Below the pieces are notes generated by a model. That model saw nothing but the letters and a program-made list of their open reading frames with translations, did no database searches and was not told where the DNA came from. 9,551 bases of DNA, taken from contig JAFDFH010000061.1 in assembly GCA_019309945.1 (NCBI GenBank), positions 1 through 9,551 on the forward strand, read 5' to 3'. The translations under genes were made by a program, and so were the position numbers. The stretch is from Deltaproteobacteria bacterium. GTDB lineage: Bacteria > Desulfobacterota > Desulfobacteria > Desulfobacterales > JAFDFH01. Below, in pieces: positions 1-5,649 of the stretch. How positions within the stretch are numbered: position 1 is the first letter of the stretch; each line of letters starts with the position of its first letter.

Positions 1-242
1 CGATCAAGAGGAAATTCCGCGGTCTCAAAGCCTTTCGAAGAAACCTTCACCAGGCTGTCACGATAGGGAAAAAGGCGTACCCGCGTCCTCAAGTCTAAGG
101 CAATATTAAAGGTACAAGGATAAAGGTGGCGGAGGGCATAATAAAAGGTGCGGATATCCACTGTCCCACCCATGTCAATCCTGCATGGCGCCGATCCTTC
201 GACGCGCCCACATTCCAGAATTTCCCTCAGTTTATCCGACAT
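1..242 (-). CDS. GHMP-family sugar kinase, N-terminal part (cut by the window edge)
   Basis: The first 80 codons of a minus-strand gene are open to the left edge with no stop. Residues 17-30 read SAPCRIDMGGTVDI, which matches the N-terminal motif 1 of GHMP kinases (galactokinase, mevalonate kinase and heptose kinase families: A-P-x-R-x-x-x-G-G-T-D). The sequence continues into an F-N-I-A-L-D-L-R strand, as in that fold. The glycine-rich ATP loop (motif 2) would lie outside the window, so activity and substrate cannot be judged; a small-molecule (sugar) kinase is the family expectation. I start at the ATG at 242-240 because the motif then falls at the usual distance from the start. An in-frame ATG at 290-288 lies inside the inverted-repeat element at 267-420 and would add 16 residues. 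Neither start has a good Shine-Dalgarno sequence. The gene lies 206 nt downstream of recO. Confidence 0.75.
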   Translation of the reverse strand, partial: MSDKLREILECGRVEGSAPCRIDMGGTVDIRTFYYALRHLYPCTFNIALDLRTRVRLFPYRDSLVKVSSKGFETAEFPLD

Positions 243-266
243 ATGTGCTTGTAAAAATTTTTTATT

Positions 267-420
267 AGAGCCAATTTCAAAACGTCCCATTTTGCCCAAT
301 CTATGCGTCAGGCTCAAATTTTAATCCTCGAAATACTAAATGTATTCCTGTGGTTAATCCGCCTCAGGCGGATCGCCTTCCTTGACCTTGAACAAACTGA
401 AACGTTTTTAAACTGGCTCT
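267..420. mobile_element. MITE-like element A (154 bp, 18-bp TIRs, TSD TATT)
   Basis: The terminal inverted repeats are 267-284 (AGAGCCAATTTCAAAACG) and 403-420, whose reverse complement matches at 16 of 18 positions. Both ends are flanked by the same 4 bases, TATT, at 263-266 and 421-424, as expected for a target-site duplication. The element has no coding capacity. Positions 291-357 align without gaps to 5521-5587 of element B at about 51 of 67 bases, and the two elements have the same orientation and nearly the same offset from their left ends. An inner perfect hairpin, ATCCGCC-TCA-GGCGGAT, lies at 357-373. It is a non-autonomous, transposase-mobilised element by structure; the parent transposon is not identified. 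It separates recO from the GHMP kinase start. Confidence 0.75.
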
Positions 421-448
421 TATTTTGGGATTCGCTTGTGATCCCCTA

Positions 449-1210
449 TTAGCGTATTTCCCGCAAAAATTTTAGGCTCCGGGGCTCTTTGCCCAAATGA
501 TATGGCACAAAGGCCTCTAGGAATTCAATCCCTTCCTTTAGCGCCCGAGATGTAAACCGTAGCCTTCCTGCCTTTTTTAACTCACCGCTTTTAACCCACA
601 AAAGCTGCTTAATCGTTCCCTTGGAAAGAGATATTGGCCCTGCAGATCCAGATGCACACTTTTCGCATACTAGCCCGCCTTTTTTGAGATCGAAGATGAT
701 TTCATTTTTTTTTATTCGCTCCATTTCAACCCGGCAGATACTGCATTCATTTAAATTCGGGTCCAAACCAGCCATTTCCATAAATCGCATCTGAAAAAGA
801 ATAGAAAGGGCTTCCCCAGACATATGCCCCTGATCGAGTTTTTCAAGGACATGCTGAAAGAGGTAATAGAGGGGCTCGTGTTTTTGACCCTCTTCCATCC
901 ACTCAATGATCAATTGCGCCCAATAGCTGGCGTAAGCGGTCTTTTTTATGTCCCCCCTTATCTCGGAAAATGGGTGTTTTAATACGGCCTCCTGTAGAAC
1001 CGGAAGGCCCCTCCCCCGCCCGGTGTGGCACACCACATTTAAAACAAAAAAAAGTTCCAATAGGCCTGAGAACCTTTTGACGCTTTTTTTTGCGTATTTT
1101 GCTATTATTGAAATTTTCCCCTTAGTTAAAGAAAAACATGTTATGATCAGATCATAATCGCCGTGATCAATGCGACGGAGCATAATAGCAGGGGTGGAAA
1201 AGCTTGGCAT
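449..1210 (-). CDS. recO: DNA repair protein RecO
   Basis: RecO is a recombination mediator that, with RecR, helps load RecA on SSB-coated single-stranded DNA and anneals strands during gap repair. The 253-residue product has the family's usual length and layout. An N-terminal OB-fold starts MPSFSTPAIMLRRIDHGDYD and continues through the lysine-rich stretch K-G-K-I-S-I-I-A-K-Y-A-K-K (about 30-42). A helical region follows, with a four-cysteine zinc site C156-x2-C159 / C182-x2-C185. The start at 1210 lies 4 nt after the mgtE stop, which suggests translational coupling. A longer reading from 1315 would overlap mgtE by about 100 bp and add 35 hydrophobic residues that do not resemble RecO, so I reject it. 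The gene is followed by MITE-like element A; no U-tract terminator is visible after its stop. Confidence 0.93.
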   Translation of the reverse strand: MPSFSTPAIMLRRIDHGDYDLIITCFSLTKGKISIIAKYAKKSVKRFSGLLELFFVLNVVCHTGRGRGLPVLQEAVLKHPFSEIRGDIKKTAYASYWAQLIIEWMEEGQKHEPLYYLFQHVLEKLDQGHMSGEALSILFQMRFMEMAGLDPNLNECSICRVEMERIKKNEIIFDLKKGGLVCEKCASGSAGPISLSKGTIKQLLWVKSGELKKAGRLRFTSRALKEGIEFLEAFVPYHLGKEPRSLKFLREIR

Positions 1211-1214
1211 GCGT

Positions 1215-2564
1215 TCAGATACCCAGGAGGATTGTGGCGATCTGAAAATAGAAAAAAATGCTGATAATATCAATCGCAGTGGTAACAAAAGGACCGGTAG
1301 CAACGGCCGGATCAATATTTATCCTGGCAAAAATCATGGGCATCAATGAACCAATCAAGGCCGCTATAGACATTGAACTAATAACGGCCAGACCCACAGA
1401 CAGGGCCAGCATTTTACTGGAATATTGCATCTGCGCCACGAAACCGATCAGCATTCCATATACCAGTCCCAGGATGAATCCGATCGCAAGCTCTTTAATA
1501 ACAACGGATCCGAAATCTCTCAAATGAAGACGCCCGGTTGCAAGACCCCGGACAACAATCGTAGAAGATTGGGTGCCGATATTGCCCCCCATACCCATGA
1601 TAACCGGGATAAATGCGGCAAGATATATAAACCTGTTCAAACTCCCTTCAAACCTCTCGATGATATAAAAAGCGATGATTCCACCAATACAGCTTGCAAA
1701 TAGCCAGGGGAGGCGAATCCGTGTGCTCTTTAAAATAGACTTGGTTTCAACAAATTCCTCGCCGGCCCCTGCCATTTTTAAAATATCTTCCGTTGCTTCC
1801 CGTCTAAAAATATCGATAACGTCATCAACGGTGACGATGCCGACCAGCCGATTGGTCTCATCCACAACCGGCACGGCCAGGATGTCGTAGCGGGCGACTA
1901 TTTTTGCTACCTCTTCCTGATCCATATAAGTATGAACCGAAATCACGTCGGTGGTCATGAAATTTTTTAGGGGTGTTTCGGGTGGAACCACCACGAGCTG
2001 TCTTAACGAGCTGACGCCCACCAGTTTGCCATATTCATCCACCACATAAAGATAAAACGGCATTTCCACATCCTGGTACTCTTTCTGCAAAGACTCAATT
2101 GCCTCCTTGGCAGTTGTATCCTCTTTCAGGGCGATAAAATCCGGAATCATGATGCCGCCCGCCGTATCATCCTCATAACGAAGTAGGCCTTCAACCTCTT
2201 CGGAACCCTCTTTTTGCATTCTTTCGAGGATGGCGCTCGACATCGCCTCGGGCATTTTTCCAATCAGGTCCGCAATATCGTCGGTCGGCATGGCTTCCAG
2301 GATCTCTACCATCTCATCAATATTCATATCTTCTACAAGATCCAGGAAAATATCTTCATCAAGTTCGCTGAAGAGGATACCCTTCTGTTCGATATCTTCT
2401 ATCATGCTGAAAAGTTTTTTCTGGTGGGAAAGTGACAAAGAATGAAAAACCACGGATAGATCGGCCCCATGGGCCTTGTTCACGATTTTTTGAAGGTGAG
2501 GCGTCGCTTCACGCCTGAGCAGTCGCTTAATGGTTTCCACAAGGATTTTTCGATCAAACTGCAT
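1215..2564 (-). CDS. mgtE: Magnesium channel/transporter MgtE
   Basis: MgtE is an inner-membrane Mg2+ channel gated by cytoplasmic Mg2+. The 449-residue product has the full family architecture: an N-terminal superhelical MgtE-N domain (about 20-130), two CBS domains (about 137-200 and 202-260, the second containing L-V-G-I-V-T-V-D-D-V), a connecting helix, and five transmembrane helices from about 284 to the end. The membrane part carries the signature P320-V-I-M-G-M-G-G-N-I-G-T-Q (320-332). The last helix carries D-P-A-V-A-T-G-P-F-V-T-T-A-I-D (418-432); the final Asp (D432) corresponds to the pore Asp known to set Mg2+ selectivity in the Thermus protein. The start ATG at 2564 has a modest AGAG ribosome-binding sequence. 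It lies 93 nt after the rodZ-like gene and 4 nt before recO. Substrate Mg2+ is the family expectation; Co2+ can also pass in some members. Confidence 0.95.
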   Translation of the reverse strand: MQFDRKILVETIKRLLRREATPHLQKIVNKAHGADLSVVFHSLSLSHQKKLFSMIEDIEQKGILFSELDEDIFLDLVEDMNIDEMVEILEAMPTDDIADLIGKMPEAMSSAILERMQKEGSEEVEGLLRYEDDTAGGIMIPDFIALKEDTTAKEAIESLQKEYQDVEMPFYLYVVDEYGKLVGVSSLRQLVVVPPETPLKNFMTTDVISVHTYMDQEEVAKIVARYDILAVPVVDETNRLVGIVTVDDVIDIFRREATEDILKMAGAGEEFVETKSILKSTRIRLPWLFASCIGGIIAFYIIERFEGSLNRFIYLAAFIPVIMGMGGNIGTQSSTIVVRGLATGRLHLRDFGSVVIKELAIGFILGLVYGMLIGFVAQMQYSSKMLALSVGLAVISSMSIAALIGSLMPMIFARINIDPAVATGPFVTTAIDIISIFFYFQIATILLGI

Positions 2565-2657
2565 ATCGTCTCTTTATTCCACACAACCAACAGTGGAGGG
2601 ATTCAAAATTTTTTCGTTTACGAACCATGGGCTCTGCGCCCTGGACAAATACTTGCA

Positions 2658-3473
2658 CTACGGAATCTGAATATTAACAACCTGACCGCTCTTTCCGGGA
2701 ACCTCAACGGGTTGGTTATTTAAATTTAATTTAATTCCCCCCGCATTGCCAATCAGCAAATTGTATCCGGAAGATGCTTCAAGCGCCAGGAGATCACCTG
2801 AATCTAGGGTGTATTCCCTGGAACTCTGGTTATCGATAATTATTTTTATCCAGGTTTTTTCAATCGCCCTTATTTTCAGCAATAATTTTTCTGAAACCCT
2901 CTCGTCAAATTTTGTATCTGAATCCGGGGCCTGAACAGATGCTGAGGCGGTATCCTGACCTGTGTCATCAATGGTCTGCGGTTTAACCAAATCGACCGAA
3001 TCGAGACGCTCGAATGATTTGGGCTCGCTAGCGGGTTGCTTCATCTGCACTTCTTGTTTTATGGCCTGACGATCGACGGGTGCCTGTTTCCGGGAAATAT
3101 TTAACCCGGAGATTGACAACACCACAATCCCCACAAGCGCTCCAAGTGACAGCAACAACCTGGTCCAAAATGCTTTATCAGACCTTTCTAAATCAGTTTC
3201 GGACCGAATGGAATTTTTAAAAATTTTAAGGCTTGACGCATAGTTTTGAACAGCATGGTCTCCATCCGTATCAATAGCTTTTGCATATGAACGCAAAAAA
3301 CCCTTTACATAAACCTCTCGGGGCAGTCTTCCAAGGTCTTCCTGTTCAATAAGAACGAGAATATTCATTCCGATCTTGGTTTCCCAGGAGACTTCTTCAA
3401 GACTAATTCCCTTTTTAAGCCTTATGGCTCTAAGGTAACGTCCAAACGAAAGTGATTTATTATCTGTCGTCAT
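2658..3473 (-). CDS. rodZ: RodZ-like HTH / single-pass membrane protein with DUF4115 C-terminus
   Basis: The 271-residue protein has the RodZ layout. A cytoplasmic helix-turn-helix domain (about 8-85) includes F-G-R-Y-L-R-A-I-R-L-K-K-G-I-S-L-E-E-V and the conserved E-V-Y-V-K-G-F-L-R-S-Y-A-K stretch (53-65). A basic/aromatic boundary and one transmembrane helix follow (about 103-125). A Gln/Ser/Asp-rich periplasmic linker (130-195) comes next, and then a C-terminal beta domain (about 198-271) of the DUF4115 type, with W208-I-K-I-I-I-D and G-D-L-L-A-L-E. RodZ binds MreB filaments through the HTH domain and helps maintain rod shape; it is not expected to be a classical DNA-binding regulator. The start ATG is preceded by GGA with 4-nt spacing. 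It is 56 nt downstream of the SurA-like gene. Its role in this organism is inferred from domain order. Confidence 0.85.
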   Translation of the reverse strand: MTTDNKSLSFGRYLRAIRLKKGISLEEVSWETKIGMNILVLIEQEDLGRLPREVYVKGFLRSYAKAIDTDGDHAVQNYASSLKIFKNSIRSETDLERSDKAFWTRLLLSLGALVGIVVLSISGLNISRKQAPVDRQAIKQEVQMKQPASEPKSFERLDSVDLVKPQTIDDTGQDTASASVQAPDSDTKFDERVSEKLLLKIRAIEKTWIKIIIDNQSSREYTLDSGDLLALEASSGYNLLIGNAGGIKLNLNNQPVEVPGKSGQVVNIQIP

Positions 3474-3529
3474 TTTTCCATTATAAGGTGTATGTTGATG
3501 ATCTTCCCGTTCTGTTCATGAGCGAAAAA

Positions 3530-4546
3530 TTATTTGATAATTTTGATATGCGATTGTCTTCTTAGATCTTCAATCCATGCATGGAATTTATTATCAGAGA
3601 CCTCTCGATAAAGGTTTTTTTCAATTTCCGGAAATGCCTCCTCCAAGGTTCTCCCTGCCGTCGCTATTATTTCCTCAACATAAAAAAGTTGATACCCCCG
3701 ATCAGTATCAAGAACGGGAGTCATCTCTTCGGCCTTTAATCCTTTTATTGCTTCCTGAAGCTGTGGAGAAAATTCATCTATATCAAACCATCCCAGGTCT
3801 CCGTCATCGGCCGCCAATGGTGATTCAGAATAAGTCCTCGCCATGGTTTTAAAAGGTTGTCCCTCCTCCACTTTTGCCCGCACCGCTTTCATTTTATTGA
3901 AAACCAAAAGCTTCTCGTTTTCATTTGCATATGGGGAGACTTGCATTATTATATTCCGCAGGTGATACTTTTTCCCTCCCCCATACTGATCCATGTGACT
4001 TTCGTAATAGGCTTCGACGTCTTTTTTTGTAATGACAATTTTAGATTTTACTTCAATATTAAGAAGCTTTGATCTGAGGATCTGACCCCTCATACGGTTG
4101 CGATACTCCTCCATGGTTAGACCTTGCCTTGCCAATGCTTCCCTGAGTTCTTCATCCGTATGAAAACCCGATTCTTTAAAACGCTCAATGGCACTGTCGA
4201 CCTCTTTCTCGCTCACGGTAATCTTAGAGCGCTTTATTTCCTGATCGGTGAGCATTTTATCAATGAGTTGATTTAAAATGTCCTCGCGAACTTTAAAAAG
4301 CACTCTGCGCTTTTTTTCAAGGGGGTATCCGAGTGCATCGATGCGATCAACATAGGGTTGAACGGCCTGGTTCAGTTCGAAAAGTGGTATAATATCATCA
4401 TTGACAACTGCCATGACCCGATCCACAACCTCCGCACCTTTTGAACCGGTTGCGATTATAGGTAAACCCAGGATACAGAAAAAAACCGAATACAATACAC
4501 AGTGTGCAGAATAATTAAATAATTTTATAGAGTGTTTACCGATCAT
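3530..4546 (-). CDS. surA: SurA-family periplasmic peptidyl-prolyl isomerase (one parvulin domain)
   Basis: The 338-residue product begins with a signal-peptide-like segment (hydrophobic about 16-33, likely cleavage near A38). A SurA N-terminal chaperone domain follows (about 39-180, starting V-V-D-R-V-M-A-V-V-N-D-D-I-I), then one PpiC/parvulin rotamase domain (about 193-294) with H195-L-R-N-I-I-M, the S240-E-S-P stretch, G-D-L-G-W-F (249-254) and R283-G-Y-Q-L-F-Y-V-E-E. A C-terminal chaperone helix follows (H322-A-W-I-E-D-L-R-R). SurA helps fold and deliver outer-membrane beta-barrel proteins. E. coli SurA has two parvulin domains; a single domain is common outside gammaproteobacteria. The start ATG has a GGTG ribosome-binding sequence 4 nt upstream. 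It lies 156 nt after a related lipoprotein gene and 56 nt before the rodZ-like gene, which fits an envelope-assembly cluster. Confidence 0.9.
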   Translation of the reverse strand: MIGKHSIKLFNYSAHCVLYSVFFCILGLPIIATGSKGAEVVDRVMAVVNDDIIPLFELNQAVQPYVDRIDALGYPLEKKRRVLFKVREDILNQLIDKMLTDQEIKRSKITVSEKEVDSAIERFKESGFHTDEELREALARQGLTMEEYRNRMRGQILRSKLLNIEVKSKIVITKKDVEAYYESHMDQYGGGKKYHLRNIIMQVSPYANENEKLLVFNKMKAVRAKVEEGQPFKTMARTYSESPLAADDGDLGWFDIDEFSPQLQEAIKGLKAEEMTPVLDTDRGYQLFYVEEIIATAGRTLEEAFPEIEKNLYREVSDNKFHAWIEDLRRQSHIKIIK

Positions 4547-4646
4547 TTTTCACCAGATCGAATTACGGTAACTTCGCAAAAACTTATGGTTAAACGGTTA
4601 AACCTACCAGCGGAGTCATCCGGTAATTTTTAACGAATACCTGTTA

Positions 4647-4718
4647 TCATTTAACCAGATCCATGATCGCAGAACCCTTAGCTCTGTAATCGGTTACCAA
4701 TTTCAGGAGTTCGTCATC
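4647..4718 (-). other. Out-of-frame protein-like tail after the lipoprotein stop
   Basis: In the reading frame next to that of the upstream lipoprotein, 23 sense codons begin DDELLKLV, end SAIMDLVK and stop with TGA at 4649-4647. One extra base in the A5 run (T5 on the plus strand, 4719-4723) would fuse this stretch after W228-K-K of the lipoprotein and give a protein of about 253 residues. The stretch reads like a helical coding sequence. The annotated end of the lipoprotein is also acceptable, so this may be a frameshift, a slippage site, a sequence error or chance. Confidence 0.3.
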
Positions 4719-5407
4719 TTTTTCCACTTTTCTTTGTTTATTTCAATAATGTATTTCTCTTGAAGTTTTTTTATCCACGCATGATAAGCTTCTTCTGACT
4801 TTTTTCGGCGCAAATGTTTAATAATCATTTCATTGATATCTTCCGATCCTTCCCTTGGCTCAGTTTCTAAACCATCTTCCAAACCATCGTCCTTGTTTTG
4901 ATTTTCAATATAATTGGATATGTCTCCTGCAGTTATGATCACATGTTCCTCCAACTCCTTGGCAACGACTTTCTCCATGAGCAGTCGGATCTTCATTGCT
5001 TTTTTCCATGCCGGGTAAGAGACCGCCTGTTCCAGCAAGGTCTCCTCGAAAACGCCCTCGGGGTAGTCTTTTTTTATCTCTGCAATGGCTTTTTCAACTT
5101 CAGCATCAGAAACTGTGATGCTCATCTCTTTAGCCCTTTCAAGGAGCATCACCTCCTCAGTCAGCTGACTTAATAACCGGAATTGAAGCGTCTTTAAAAT
5201 GACCGGGTCCTTCAGGGAATTATGGGGATAAGCAGTTTTAGCTAACTCAAAGGCCCTGTTAAAATCGACTACCGTCATTATGCTGTCTCCGACTCGAATT
5301 AAATATTCATCCGAGGGCTTAGGGCCTGAGTCTGCACACCCGGCTACAAAGAAAATACCCCCTATGAGCCCCATCAAAATAATTATTTTATAATCAAATC
5401 GCATCAT
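4703..5407 (-). CDS. SurA-N-domain lipoprotein lacking the isomerase domain
   Basis: The 234-residue product starts with a lipoprotein signal: basic/short N-terminus, hydrophobic 8-20, lipobox V-A-G-C with acylated C24. Residue +2 is Ala, so the outer membrane is the default target. Residues about 34-165 resemble the SurA N-terminal chaperone domain and align with the next gene: I-T-V-S-D-A-E-V-E-K-A-I here against I-T-V-S-E-K-E-V-D-S-A-I there, and I-I-T-A-G-D-I-S-N-Y-I-E against I-T-K-K-D-V-E-A-Y-Y-E. Both also end with an A-W-I helix (Y208-H-A-W-I). Where the other protein has a parvulin domain, this one has only a short acidic linker (about 170-190). A holdase or assembly role without isomerase activity is inferred. 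The start has two ATG codons in tandem and no strong ribosome-binding site. A possible frameshifted tail follows. Confidence 0.85.
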   Translation of the reverse strand: MMRFDYKIIILMGLIGGIFFVAGCADSGPKPSDEYLIRVGDSIMTVVDFNRAFELAKTAYPHNSLKDPVILKTLQFRLLSQLTEEVMLLERAKEMSITVSDAEVEKAIAEIKKDYPEGVFEETLLEQAVSYPAWKKAMKIRLLMEKVVAKELEEHVIITAGDISNYIENQNKDDGLEDGLETEPREGSEDINEMIIKHLRRKKSEEAYHAWIKKLQEKYIIEINKEKWKKMTNS

Positions 5408-5497
5408 AAAGTTTGAACATCCGGTAAAGATTGCGTGGTGACGACAAGAAAATCTTTTTCTAACTTACTTCCATCCAAACGTGGAAACCCACTAACT

Positions 5498-5640
5498 AGT
5501 GTCCATCCAGAAACGGTCTTTTGGCCCGATCTCGGCGTTATGCTCAAAATTTTATCCTCGGAATATCAACTATATGCCTGCGGTAAAATTTTTCGCAGGC
5601 CTTGATCTCGAGTAAAAATCCTCGTTTCTGGGCGGACACT
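5498..5640. mobile_element. MITE-like element B (143 bp, 18-bp TIRs, TSD AACT)
   Basis: The terminal inverted repeats are 5498-5515 (AGTGTCCATCCAGAAACG) and 5623-5640, whose reverse complement matches at 16 of 18 positions. Both ends abut AACT (5494-5497 and 5641-5644), a 4-base target-site duplication. Inside, GCCTGCG (5576-5582) pairs with CGCAGGC (5594-5600) around an 11-nt AT-rich loop. No open reading frame is present. The left half matches element A without gaps over 67 positions. The element starts 9 nt after the mfd stop and fills most of the spacer before the lipoprotein gene, so a transcript running through would fold into a long hairpin. The 90 nt between it and the lipoprotein start show no convincing promoter. 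Confidence 0.8.
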
Positions 5641-5649
5641 AACTAAATT

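Noticed and set aside
427..445. GGGAT...ATCCC inverted repeat after recO as an intrinsic terminator
   Set aside because: The stem is only 5 bp with a 9-nt loop, and on the minus strand it is followed by A-rich rather than T-rich sequence.
948..1157. Plus-strand open frames inside recO, mgtE, surA and mfd
   Set aside because: They are antisense shadows of well-supported genes with no family resemblance and low-complexity composition.
1211..1315. Longer recO reading from the ATG at 1315
   Set aside because: It overlaps mgtE by about 100 bp, and its extra 35 residues are a hydrophobic out-of-frame product of mgtE. The RecO fold begins at the MPSFSTPAI start at 1210.
2613..2624. TTCGTTTACGAA palindrome between rodZ and mgtE as a terminator or operator
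   Set aside because: It has a 5-bp stem and a 2-nt loop and is a single copy. On the minus strand it is followed by A's first; there is nothing to link it to a regulator.
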